This document shows, one piece after another, positions 23,590 through 35,030 of a stretch of DNA of 64,000 nucleotides. The position numbers and the translations under genes were made by a program. The stretch covers positions 2,810,763 to 2,874,762 of the forward strand of contig NC_050477.1 of NCBI RefSeq assembly GCF_013373865.1. The letters are read 5' to 3'. Positions within the stretch are counted from its first letter, which is position 1. Each line of letters opens with the position of its first letter. Source of the DNA: Monomorium pharaonis (taxonomy: Eukaryota; Arthropoda; Insecta; Hymenoptera; Formicidae). Under the pieces are notes generated by a model. That model saw nothing but the letters and a program-made list of their open reading frames with translations. It was not told where the DNA came from and did no database searches.

Positions 23590-25738
23590 TTCTACGTTTG
23601 CTGCAATCTAATGTAGTCAGAAAGAAAATCTTAGTTTATTCAAAACTAATCCTTGCCAATAATTTATTAAAATAATATTTATGTGCGCGACAAACTTTCC
23701 CTTCACTTTCCATCTAAATGTTTAAATTTCTTAACTAAAAAATAGAAAAATGTGATACTTGGTAATTAAATAAGAAAAATTATTTACGGAAATGTTGTAT
23801 ATAATACACAATCGTGTCAAAATTTTCCAGACAAAATTATAAATTTAAATGAACGAAAAGTATCACGTTTATTTTTCATCGAATTGCATTATGCTTAATT
23901 CTAATTTTAAAAAAGTCAAATACATCTAACTTAGCTTTTTACATATGTCATTGAATTCAAAGTTTGTCAATTCTGCGGTAATACATATAATATTTTACAA
24001 TACTATTACATTGTAGTTTTGTTTCAACTTGTACGTAAACAGCTTCAAAATATTTTTACAAATTAATTTTTTTCACATGTATATTCTGTTGCAATACAGT
24101 GTTTTGGATAAGAGAGTCATATAATTCTCTTATAATTTGTAATAAAAATAAAATGTGCAACTTCGATTTGTACGTACAGTCCTCCCTCCGTGTTGAAGAA
24201 AATAATTAATACAGAGCGAACATACGACCAAGGTTCTTGCGATACTACAAATAATTGCGAACGTATATTGCTAACATTGCAACCCCCATACGACTCAATA
24301 GTTAATGACAGTTATTAACAACTTATGGAGACTGGAACTTATACGGTGCAGCTGATACTTTCCGTCGTGCTGTAATTATGATATAATATTTGAGGAAGAT
24401 GGTATTGAGGAAGATTAATATTCCAATATGTTGCTATGTTCTCCCTCAGGGAAATACATCACGCGGTCAAGATAATATTTACTACAAAGTTACATCGGTT
24501 GAGCGGTTCTCACAATTCTATTTATGAAACATAACTTTTACCGATAGTCTCATTGTTTAATTACATCGCCAAAGAATAAAATATCTGTAAAAACTCATGT
24601 AATATAAGATCTTAGCGGATATTGTTGTGAAAATGTCTCAGTTATGTAAAAATGTCATAATTTTTCATTTGAATTGAGAAAAATTAATTCTAACATGTTG
24701 TATCGTTCCCAGGAAATAAAATACATCTTATGGAAGCGTTTATTCCAACTCTTAAGTCTCCTTATAAACGTAGTGTAAGTACACAAATGTTCGATTATGT
24801 TTGTTGGAATAGGATTATCGAATAAAAAATTCGATAGTGTACCTATGGGGCTCTTAAAAAATAAAAAAATCAAGTAAATTTAATTAAAATTCTTCTTGAT
24901 ATAATTATGAGTAACTCGAGAATTCAAAGGTGATTTGAATCGAAAGAGGAATTAAAAGGAATTAAAGGATTATGTGTTAATAATAGCAAAACAGAGATCA
25001 CTTTGAACGATGACTTATACAGAGTTATAAAAAGCTAAACTTTATTAAACACCAGATGTTCATGGAGGTCACTTAGAATCACAAGTGCACACATACTAAT
25101 GGAACAAGTATGTCGCAATAATATCTGTAATAAATATATCTGCAGATCTAGTCTTCCGAAAGAGCTTGATGTGTCAACATTTATTGTTTACAGATTAAAA
25201 AAGTGAATTGATGAAAAAGCTATAAAAGAACATTTTTTATCACACACAGTGTAATGCCAGTGACAGTTTATAATTGTTAATGTGAAAATTTTATATGATT
25301 CTGGAGTTTTATCGAATCTACTGATAATTCTTGATAAATTTTTTCGTAAAGTGATGCATCCAAAAAATTAATTATCGCTTTTCTTCTTTTAAAATTCACC
25401 GATTTTATTATGTTGCCAGTACGTTTCCTTAATTAATAAGAACAAGAATAATTATGATAATAATTGTACGTGTAATATATTGATATTAATTCATTTTTCT
25501 TTATATCTATTGATATTAATTCACTATTCTTTATACCTTCCGTATAGAATGTGTATTATTATGTATCTCTTATACATTGTACTTATATCATATGTCCATT
25601 ATTGAAAAAAATCTTACATTGACAGGCTCGTAATATGGAAAACAAAGAAAAATAAAAAACAGTTAAGTGTTATGGTTTATATGTTCCTCTGCGTACATTA
25701 TTGTGTTATATCAACATTAAGCAAGAGGATACAACAAA
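23590..25738. other. Intergenic region after OR copy 5 (its upstream side)
   Basis: 2.1 kb of AT-rich sequence. The duplicated OR upstream block seen before the + strand copies was not recognised here in reverse orientation. No coding region is supported. Confidence 0.45.
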
Positions 25739-26318
25739 ATGGAATTGCAAGAAAAATTCGCTTTTGCAAAAAAAAATCCAATTTATGATACTATTCCTTT
25801 AATTATTATTGATAAAACGGGAAAGAAATATTCCGAAGGTCTGTGTATAAAGTTTTATTACCCATCTCAATTTTACCTTTTTTTCGTAAAAATGATACAA
25901 ATGTATAGTTATAAGATTTAACAGCTTTTTTATTCGAAAAGAGTAATAGTTTAAAGTTACGTAAGCAGAATATTAGTATTTGTACAGACCATTCTATAAA
26001 TAATAATACAACACACATATACAGTGATATAAGTACTTCATAAATATGTAATTTCTATATCACAGAAATAAAGCACACACAGGTCTTAAAATATTGATAA
26101 TATTAAAATACATTAATATTACGTTTATTATTTTAGACAAAATAGAGAGTCAAAGATATTACGTTTCTAGTCCATTTTGGATGAAATTCCGTTTATTATT
26201 ATTTTGGATATTTTGGGCTCTATTAATAATGGCGATGATAATCTCTTTTCTTACATATTTTTGTTTCACACCTCGAATGTGCCATAATTCAAATATACAC
26301 AGAAAAATACACGAATGA
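25739..26318 (+). CDS. Small SLC3-heavy-chain-like membrane anchor protein or fragment
   Basis: Two exons, 25739-25838 (donor GTCTGT) and 26137-26318 (acceptor TTTTAG), join in phase to 93 aa ending in TGA. The first encodes a soluble leader beginning MELQEKFAFAKKNP. The second encodes SSPFWMKFRLLLFWIFWALL followed by more hydrophobic residues and TPRMC. PFW-x(n)-FW-x(n)-P-x-C resembles the single transmembrane segment of SLC3A1/SLC3A2 heavy chains (rBAT, CD98hc), where the anchor precedes an alpha-amylase-like ectodomain. No such ectodomain follows before COG3. An open stretch at about 26651-26756 after an acceptor (TTCCAG) may be a further exon, but no in-frame donor bypasses the TGA. Pseudogene, truncated paralog or micropeptide are all possible. 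The family resemblance is from memory. Confidence 0.4.
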
Positions 26319-27536
26319 GTGAGTATACGTATATATATTCCAAAAAAACAAAGTAACTTTATATGTATTCTCTATTAGAAAAAATATAGTTTTCTAGAAT
26401 TATTAAATTTTATCCCGTAATTAATTAGCAATCAATATTTATTAAAAAGACTAGGGAATATTTAATAAATTTAATTGATAAGAATTTAATTAATTTACTG
26501 TAATAAAATTTTACTGTCATTTTAGGAAATATTCTTCAGCATTTTACAATTTATTTATAATATTTCTACATAAAATAATACCTTTTTAATTATTATGAGA
26601 TTTATTAATATACATATATTTTAAGTATATTTTAACGTATGTGTTCCAGGGAAAACATCATCTCGTCAGATAAAAATGCAATAACGCATGATAACTTGGA
26701 TTATATGTTTACATGCTATATTCATATTTCACAAAACTCTTCACAGTACCAGTAGTAATTTCAAAATCATTAACAATATAATAAACAAGAAATATAATAC
26801 ATTTAGCTAATAAAAAAGTATTTCAATAAATTAAATATTGTATACTACTGTTATTGTATATTATATATATTATTTTAGTGTATAATTTTACAGCAGATTA
26901 TAACTTTACATATTCTTCAACATTTACCTTTTATTTACAATACAATTTATGTTATATTACAGAAAATTTTGTAAATATTGTTTCTGTGTATAATTCCTCA
27001 TTTGATAAAATATGTATAATTAAACAATTCAAGATCGATTATAATCAAATAAGTATATAAATTAAATTTCTTTTGTTTTCTTTTTTAAAAATATTAATGT
27101 AGCAATTGTAACTTTGACGTACTATTTTTTTTTATAAATAACAAGAGTTAATTTTACTTTATTCTTCACATATTTTATTAAAAATTAATTTAATTTCCTC
27201 GATAAAAACTTAATCATATATATTATTTTATTTTCTATTTTATAAGATTATAAAATTTCATGTACGATGCAAAAATAATTATACATGATAAATTGCATTT
27301 CTCTTTTTCTTTCTCTCTTTTTCTCCTCATTTTAATCCTAAATTCTAAATCATTATTATTTAAATTTTAATTTGCTTAGAACATTTTATTTTATTTATGA
27401 GCATGAAATAATGTCTCTTCAAAATAATTAATTTTTATCAAATTTTTTATTAAAATTTATATCAATATTTTTATTAATAATAATAATAAATATTTGAAAA
27501 TGTAATAAACAACTTACGTTACAAAAATTACATTGT
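26319..27536. other. Intergenic region before the COG3 3' end
   Basis: AT-rich with no gene recognised, except the possible extra exon at about 26651-26756 noted for the SLC3-like ORF. Confidence 0.5.
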
Positions 27537-29978
27537 TTAATTTTCTTGTTTAGTAAATGATTGAGACTGTTTCAGAACCGACTGCGATTCTCGATTCGAT
27601 TTTCCTTGAGTTAATGTTGTTGAACTCAACATGACGGAAATCTGTTCCGGCAAAGGGCACGCAATCAACAGAAGGTTCTCTGCGTTATAATACTTATTCA
27701 ATATTTGATGCAATTGCGTGAATGCGGCGCAGATGTTATTCTTCACTGGTTTAAACAGAATAAATTCAGTTTCTTTATTAGCCAAATATAACTGCATCGA
27801 TTGTTGTATCTCAGGACATTTGAACTTGATTGTCCTTAATACATCGGCCACTATAGTTGCTATCTCTTGCGCGCTCCCTAATGCATTTTCCTGATTCGAG
27901 CTTGCATCGAGCAACTTTTCTTTCTCCAATAACTTGATAATAGGATAAATCAATAAATAAGTTGCGTGTTGTATTAATCGCTGGCACGTAAGTCTCAATT
28001 TTGCGTCCACATGCTTTCTTGAATCAATAAGTTGCTCCTTCATCTGTGGCGCACCTTCCAGAAGGAACTGCAGTAACGCGTTGTTCGACAAGGTGAAGAA
28101 CCTAGAGCTTTTTTCGAGCAGACCGAATGCAGCGGTTTTCACCTTGGAAAAGTCCAAGCTATATTCCTTGATAGTGAAATCCACTTGAAACGGAGCGATT
28201 TGTTCTCTAAGAATGAGCAAATGCTTTATCTGAAACAGTTCCGCGTCCAACGTGCTTGCTCTCTTCTCAATTTCCTGTTTGGCATTCTCGATGCTCTGAA
28301 CGCAGAAGGTAATAGCCTCCTGGCTTAACGACTGGAAGACGGACCTGTCGACGCAGCGGTAGAGCCTCGACAGGCACACCAGAGTCCTGCGAACTGTCGG
28401 ATACCACATAGCGTGCAGATCCGCCGGTGAACTCCCCATGTGTGTCTTTTGATAAATAGAGTCCATAACTATGTGATTTCGAGAAACTGGTTCTAGGGCG
28501 GAACTGTCAGTAGACGACACCGAGATCTTCTTCATTCGAGTCTGACGAGTCGCCTCCCTGATCGATTCCGCTATGTCCTCCATCATCTTGAGTTTTTCCG
28601 GATACGCCAGGTCACCCGACGAGGGATTATAATTCAGCACGTCGGACTGCAAGTATAAGTGTGCACGAAATACCAATCTCTCTTGAACGTCGTGTAACAA
28701 TTGTAGGCATATGTTTCCAAAGCCCTCCAATGGTTCGAAGTTGTTCTGCACGTGCTCGTCCAGCATCTCTATTCGCAGGATACAGCAAATCTCTGCTAGC
28801 GTCTCGAGATGAATGATGTGTATTATGAAAGGTCTCAGCGTATCATACAGACAGGTGCACAAGCTCTCCAGGTATGCGGTCAATCCGTTTGATTGCTTCG
28901 AGAAAAATTCGTAGAATAATTTATGCTCGTCTATCGAGGCGTGCAAGAGCAACGCACAGGAATGCCGTACCAGACTACAATGGTCGCCGTTGTACTTCTC
29001 CTTTATCGAGTTGAGAGACTTCTGTATGCTCGTACCCAGCACCAAGCCTCGCTGACTCCAATAATACTGATGGCATTCAACCAACAGACTGTCATACTCC
29101 TGCCTCTTGTACGATTTACTCTCAATCTGTTTGATAACCGGCTTGGTCTTCGACAGGATCGTCTGAAACCTGCCGTAGAACAGAGCAAGAGCAGTATCCG
29201 CATTCTCTGACGAATTCTCGTTGTCTCTCAAATTTAAAATGCTCTCGGTGGTCTTGGAGAACAAGTTGGAAATGTAATTCTGTATCAACGCAATCGCCTT
29301 TGATTGGCAGTGCTTGTATCTTACCAGGTAAACTCCGCTTTCACTGTACGACGGGTTGTTTTGCATGAAATCTATGTTGGTGTCAATTTTATCTAATATA
29401 GAGAAGAACATGTCGCTGTTCACTGATAAGGTAGACGCATCCAGCTTTTCCGTAATCACGTCGATCTCCTTAAAATACTTCACGTATTCCGTAATGCCGT
29501 CGATCGTCGCGTTCAGCCGCTTCTGTTCAAAGATGAGCTGCTCGCTGGCCTCGTACAGTGACGTGGTCTTACCGGAGACTTCGGTGTATTGCTTGTAAAG
29601 TGCAGAGAAATCGTCCAACGTTTCCTCTATCTGGGAACAAACGTCCTGGCACTCCGACCGTCTTGATTTCAGCTCGTCAAGGTACAGATTGTACTTGACG
29701 TCGTACATGCTTGCGAATTTTTTTTCCAGAAGCAGAAAATGCTCGAGCAGCTCTTGATACCTATCTATCGGAGGGACATTCTGCTGAGAATTTTGCTCTT
29801 GTAACTTGTCATCACTTTCTATAACGCCGGACTGCAGATCCGACAACGGGAACAATGAAGTGACAACGGTTTCTAGATTCGTTAAACAGTCCTTTTGACA
29901 CTCTGTCAATGGAGCCAGGGAATCGTTATCCTGGTCCCACTGAATAAGGTTATGCGGAATTACCTTAGTCTGAGACAT
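27537..29978 (-). CDS. COG3: Conserved oligomeric Golgi complex subunit 3
   Basis: Subunit of lobe A of the COG tethering complex, which tethers recycling vesicles in retrograde intra-Golgi transport. It is a single uninterrupted 813-aa frame (human COG3 is 828 aa). The Sec34-type N-terminal region occupies roughly residues 70-215, with DRYQELLEHFLLLEKKF and a coiled-coil-rich stretch through QLIFEQKRLNATIDGITEYV, followed by the long helical C-terminal part. The start is the first ATG (MSQTKVIPHNLIQWD), just after an in-frame-free leader. Intronless structure is unusual beside the multi-exon neighbours, but the length is complete. Codon use is noticeably more GC-rich than in the flanking genes. 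It faces GCP3 head to head. Confidence 0.95.
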   Translation of the reverse strand: MSQTKVIPHNLIQWDQDNDSLAPLTECQKDCLTNLETVVTSLFPLSDLQSGVIESDDKLQEQNSQQNVPPIDRYQELLEHFLLLEKKFASMYDVKYNLYLDELKSRRSECQDVCSQIEETLDDFSALYKQYTEVSGKTTSLYEASEQLIFEQKRLNATIDGITEYVKYFKEIDVITEKLDASTLSVNSDMFFSILDKIDTNIDFMQNNPSYSESGVYLVRYKHCQSKAIALIQNYISNLFSKTTESILNLRDNENSSENADTALALFYGRFQTILSKTKPVIKQIESKSYKRQEYDSLLVECHQYYWSQRGLVLGTSIQKSLNSIKEKYNGDHCSLVRHSCALLLHASIDEHKLFYEFFSKQSNGLTAYLESLCTCLYDTLRPFIIHIIHLETLAEICCILRIEMLDEHVQNNFEPLEGFGNICLQLLHDVQERLVFRAHLYLQSDVLNYNPSSGDLAYPEKLKMMEDIAESIREATRQTRMKKISVSSTDSSALEPVSRNHIVMDSIYQKTHMGSSPADLHAMWYPTVRRTLVCLSRLYRCVDRSVFQSLSQEAITFCVQSIENAKQEIEKRASTLDAELFQIKHLLILREQIAPFQVDFTIKEYSLDFSKVKTAAFGLLEKSSRFFTLSNNALLQFLLEGAPQMKEQLIDSRKHVDAKLRLTCQRLIQHATYLLIYPIIKLLEKEKLLDASSNQENALGSAQEIATIVADVLRTIKFKCPEIQQSMQLYLANKETEFILFKPVKNNICAAFTQLHQILNKYYNAENLLLIACPLPEQISVMLSSTTLTQGKSNRESQSVLKQSQSFTKQEN

Positions 29979-30418
29979 CGTTTTACTTGCAACAGAGATG
30001 TGAAACTATTGGCATAGTCGCACTTGTCTCTCGTGACACGAGGCTTCAGTCCAATCAATATCCAAACTAAAATTTAAATGGTCATATTTATAAATCGCTA
30101 AAGAAAGTGTGGCTAGCAGATATAGCTAACTGTTGACGTGTGATGTCCACGTGACTCTACCTTATCGGCCTTGCAGAAATGATGTAACTACGAAGTTTCA
30201 ACGTCAAAGTAAATGAAGATGGCGCGATAAAAACAGATTCTGTCAGAAAGACTCCTGGTTCTAGAGTTATGACGTATGTGTAGTATATATGTATGTGTAG
30301 GTGTTTGCCGCTTGATTATAATTATGAAGCCGAGACGGTGTTAAACGGTGTCGCGATTATAAATATTTTATTCATATGTGATACAACATCGATCAAGATT
30401 AGGGAACGTCACGTAATC
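29979..30418. promoter_or_regulatory. Probable shared COG3/GCP3 promoter region
   Basis: About 440 bp separates the two divergent start codons. The segment is less AT-rich than the surroundings and contains CpGs (for example GATGGCGCGATAAAAAC near 30220), consistent with a TATA-less bidirectional promoter of two housekeeping genes. No individual factor sites are claimed. Confidence 0.55.
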
Positions 30419-32936
30419 ATGAACATGAATCCCGCGGAGGCTGAAACTATCGCTGACTTGGTTCAGAATATGATCATTTCTCTATGTAGTGAACAGAAGC
30501 CAGGTTAGTTTTCTTAATGCTGTAAAAAATTTATTTCATGCAAAAGTTAACGATACGTCATTTCACTCGAATTAATCGCGACATTATTCATTTTAAATAA
30601 TGCAATTAGGCATTATTAATGTCTTGTCGTATTTCTGTAACAATTTACTTATATCGCGTTGTACTACAACGAGTCTTTTAAAATTGTATGATTATTTTAA
30701 ATATGAAGAAAGTTATGATAAGTTTAGAGTAGAGATCTTTAACAAATGTTTTTCACATTTGATTAATATTTATATTAATCAAATGTGAAAAAATGAATGT
30801 AAAGTCTCTACTCGAAAAAGCAACCTAATAAGATGACAAATGTGAATTTTGATATGTAGCTTTGGAATTGTTATAATTGTTAACTTAAATAGCATTTCTC
30901 AGATTTCTTTTAAGATATTTTACATAAATTGTAGCATGTAAATGTAGCATGTAGCTTATAAATTTATCACTACATGTTTAATATTATATAATAAAGCTAT
31001 AACACATTTTTTATGTTTTATAGAATTGATCAGAAGATTCATGCGTTTTTCCCTTGGTTTATTGTCAGCTACTCAAGGCGTAGAAACACTAAGAGAGGAT
31101 GAAATGACTGTAGCGACATATATAAAGAGTAAATTATCACCACGTGATGCAGTACAGTTTGATAAGTTGCATAATGATTTAAAAGATGGGGTATAAAATC
31201 TTAATTTATATTTACTATATGCAATTAAATGTTTTTATATTAGTATTTTTATATCTTATTCTTTTATTATAGCCACTGAAGAATCGTATAAGCATTTTAA
31301 TATTTCTACTAAAAATGAGCCAGTCAGTGGAACAAATGAAAGATAGGATCTTCTCATTTCCAGATATGAAATCGGAATTAAGCCCAATCGCATCTACAAG
31401 TGGTAAGATTAACACAACTGATAATTATGAAAAAGTATTGTCTAATTGTGCCTATATTTAGGACAATCGTCACAAACGTCATGTTCTCCGGCACAAGTTA
31501 TATCGTTAAATACTACAGAGGCAAGTTCGAAAGGATTATTAACAAATCCAAGTAAAATGTTCAACGAGGAATGCATTTCGGAAGATGTATTAGTCCAGGA
31601 ATTGATATATTCTTTTCAAAGTGTTGAAGGAAGAATTTTAAAGTTGGATTCCAGCTATGGGTTTCAGATAGATCCTGCAGCAAAAATTAACAGATCACAG
31701 AAACAAGCTGTTTTAAGACTTAGTGAACTTGGATATCTACATAATGTAGTGCGAAAAGGATTAGAGAGAATGTCTGTAGCTAGTGCAGGCAGAGTTACGG
31801 ATAGTTTTATTGCTGTCTTGCATAAAGAATTGTCAGAATATTACAGATTGATAGCTATAATGCAAGAAGAGGTGAATAGGTAAGAAAATTAAAATTAAAT
31901 ACAATAGCATCGTATTTCAGATGTGCACCATTTCATAAATAACGATCCAATATTTTTTTTACTTGGAGAATATTTATTATAATATAATATTATTTACTAT
32001 GAAATAATTTAAGTACAATAATTAAAATAGATCACGAGTTACATTGTCCCATTTACATCTTTGGGCATTTGATCCTTTGGAAACTCTCAAGTGGTTAGCA
32101 AGTATAGTGAGAACTTGCCAAGGCCAAAAAGGTGGTGCATTAGCATCTACTGTTTACGAATTCAGTTATCACGGAGATCCAATTGTAAAGAATTTAGTGA
32201 AAAGAATTTTGGAAAGTGTTTGCAATCCCTTGTACAACATGTTAATGAGATGGATTGCCGATGGAGAGTTAGATGATCCATATAAGGAATTTTTTATTCA
32301 AGCCTGTAGTGATGTTAGTGGAGACAGAATGTGGCATGAGAAATATCAAGTGAGAAATTCAATGGTACCATCCTTCCTTAGTAAAGCACAAGCAAAGAAG
32401 ATTCTAGGAACAGGAAAAAATATTAATTTTTTACGTGAAGTTTGTAAAGACTTTTCGCCATGGCAAGATAAACATGCGGATATGTTCAGGAACAGTAATG
32501 AGGAATATAATGGTTAGTAATAATCATGTAATGTTGATTGGCGACTATTGTTAGATAATTTTATTATATCAACTTTATTTTAATATTATGCTGAAAATAG
32601 TTGTATTTTATAAAAATTTTAGCTGATGTTACACTTTTATAGCTTTGTTAAATGGGAAAATGTTTCATCCTTGTATTATCTATTTTTTAGTTGAAATCTT
32701 TTTTGATATGGATCCGGATGGTCGTTTGCAAATTATGATGGATGCTGCTTATAAAGAAACTTCAACAAGAGTTGTTGAGATATTGACAAAACAATATCAT
32801 CTTATGGATCATTTGCAGGGGATTAAAGGATATCTCTTGCTTGGCCAAGGCCACTTTATTCAACATCTCATGCACTTATTGGAGTAAGAATCTCTTATTA
32901 ATGCAATTAATAATATATTATCTGCATATACACATG

Positions 32937-32977
<41 letters not shown>

Positions 32978-35030
32978 ATGTAGTTAATATTTTTGTATTT
33001 TAAGTATACAAATTATAGATTTAAAAATATATTTTATATATACATTTTAGGCCTGAATTAGCTAAGCCAGCAAGTTCCTTATATCCTCATAATATATCAT
33101 CTATTCTTGAAACTGCAATAAGAGCAACTAGTACAAAATTAGATGATTTAGATGTGCAAAAACGTTTAGATGTTAGATTATTAGCACCTTCAGAAAGTGA
33201 AACAGGATGGGACGTCTTTATTCTAGATTATAATGTCGATGGACCTATAGGAACGGTAAAAACATTATTACATTAAATGCAATATTTTGTCTTTTATTAA
33301 ATACTTAATGAATTAATAACTTTTTAGATTTTGGAACCATGTAGACAGACTTATCAAAAAGTTTTTTTTGCCTTATGGAAAGCAAAAAGAATGGAGTCAA
33401 TTTTATCTGCTATTTGGCAGCAACAGACAACATCAGCAAAAATATTTAGAAAAATGCCAGAAGTATTGCCTATTCAGAATCATATTCATCTAATTACTAG
33501 TAGTATGGTTCATTTGGTTCATCAAATGCAATATTATTTTTTATTTGAGGTAAGATCGTATCACATTAAGTTATTAACCACTTCGTCGGCAGGCGAAATT
33601 TCACTGTTCGTGCCCCTGTGGGCAAGAAAAAAAAGTAATCGCAATTCAAAGATACTTTGTATCTAAATGTTTTTGGGGTCGCTGATTACGAATCAGACAT
33701 CAGAATTTTAAAATTCAAAATGGCGGATCTAATATGGCGGACCGAAAATATTTTAATTTATTTGGATAAAATTCATAATACAGGGATTTTTGAATTGCTA
33801 AATTTGGTTTTATTTTGGGTCCGCTATTTTGAATTTTGGAATTTTGACTGGATTCGTACTCAGCGACCCAAAAAACCTCTAGATACCAGCTTTCATAACA
33901 ATCGGAAAATTTTGATTATTTTGGGTCCGCCATTTTGAATTTTGAAGTTTGGACCTTGGATTCATATTCAACGACACAAAAACCTTTAGATATCAATTTT
34001 CATGCAAATCGATCCAGCCAATTAAAAAATAAACGATGTGCGCTATATGGCGTCAATGTCGACGAAGTGGTTAATAATGATCAAGAGCTATCATTATAAT
34101 AGTGAATAATTTTTATGATAAAAATTTTATTGAATCGACAAATAAAAAATTTGTATTAATTAAAGGTAATCGAATGTTCTTGGGATACATTTGCGAAGCA
34201 ACTTCTGCAAGCATCATCTCTTGATGATATAATTGCAGCTCACAGTCATTTTGTTGATTCTGTAAGACATGGTACATTATTGGATGAAAAATCACAAGTA
34301 AATATTAGATCATATTTTTGACAATACTTATGCATACAAATGCACATTTTTATATTGCTCGTAATGTTACAGGCACTTATGGATCACTTACGCTCAGTGT
34401 ACAGTCCAATACTAGAACTCCAGAATTACGAGGAATCTTTTCTTGCTCATGCTACTCAGGAATATGAGGCAAGATTAAATATGTCAAATGAACAAACAAC
34501 AAAATGGGGTCGTACGAATAAAAAAGATCAAGAAATTACAGAAAGAGAGGCAGCGTTTACAAAATATTTAAACACACTTTCAATACAATTGAAGCGAGTT
34601 TCCAGAACCTATCAGGTAATAAATAAAGTGGGATATATTAATTCTCTTTTTATAATATTACTATTATCGTTATTTTTTTATTTACGCTATTCTTTTATTG
34701 TAATAGAGCAATAATTTGTTTTGTTCCTATGCATGAAATAAGATTTATAAAAAGTTATTACTTTCTTCTTTTTATCTTTTTAAAAATCTATTTCTATTTT
34801 TTCTTTAAAAAAAGATATATTTGTTTTATTAAAAAATTTTTTCTTTCTTCCAGGATCGTGTAAAAAAATTTTTATTAATGCTTGCTTCCGCTGAAGATGT
34901 GTCACTGCAGTTACTTAGTGTAAGATTAGATTTTAATGAACATTATAAGAGCAAAGATAGCCGACTAGTTGTGCCATTAACATATCAACATCGCAAACAA
35001 AGTGATCATACTTTCTTTGGCTGCAAGTGA
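30419..35030 (+). CDS. TUBGCP3: Gamma-tubulin complex component 3
   Basis: GCP-family (Spc97/Spc98) subunit of the gamma-tubulin ring complex that nucleates microtubules at the centrosome. Eleven exons are inferred: 30419-30503, 31024-31190, 31273-31402, 31462-31879, 32031-32512, 32691-32883, 33051-33255, 33328-33549, 34166-34297, 34373-34615 and 34854-35030. They join in phase to 817 aa (human about 907). Landmarks are LIYSFQSVEGRILKLD in the N-terminal GCP domain and GYLLLGQGHFIQHLMHLLEP, TGWDVFILDYNVDGPI, ALWKAKRMESIL and RLDFNEHYK in the gamma-tubulin-binding C-terminal domain. Exon 6 may instead begin at 32643 (+16 residues, same frame). Intron 8 carries a TIR element. The stop is UGA-C, and the frame stays open for 291 codons beyond it. 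Confidence 0.92.
30727..30813. repeat. Near-perfect hairpin in GCP3 intron 1
   Basis: The 21-nt arms 30749-30769 and 30772-30792 are exact reverse complements around a 2-nt loop. Pairing continues outward with small mismatches to GAGTAGAGA (30727) and TCTCTACTC (30805-30813). The whole hairpin is about 87 nt. It may be a tiny foldback/MITE remnant or an RNA hairpin precursor. Confidence 0.7.
32940..32975. repeat. TA-rich microsatellite in GCP3 intron 6
   Basis: ATATAT run flanked by ACATACAT and ATGTATGTAT, itself a short palindrome. Confidence 0.8.
33574..34074. mobile_element. TIR element in GCP3 intron 8, piggyBac-like target site
   Basis: It is bounded by TTAA at 33574-33577 and 34071-34074. 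The inner ends are CCACTTCGTCG (from 33578) and its complement CGACGAAGTGG (to 34070). TTAA target duplication is typical of piggyBac elements. The 493-bp interior has no transposase and contains repeated units such as GGGTCCGCCATTTTGAATTT and CAGCGACCCAAAAAACC. It is classified as a non-autonomous element (MITE) and lies wholly within an intron. Confidence 0.7.

Noticed and set aside
28923..29210. Frames antisense to or overlapping COG3 (28923-29210, 29003-29203, 29356-29598)
   Set aside because: Shadows of the strong COG3 reading frame.
33331..33938. Frames extending from GCP3 exon 8 into intron 8
   Set aside because: Beyond the donor at 33550 they read through the inserted TIR element.
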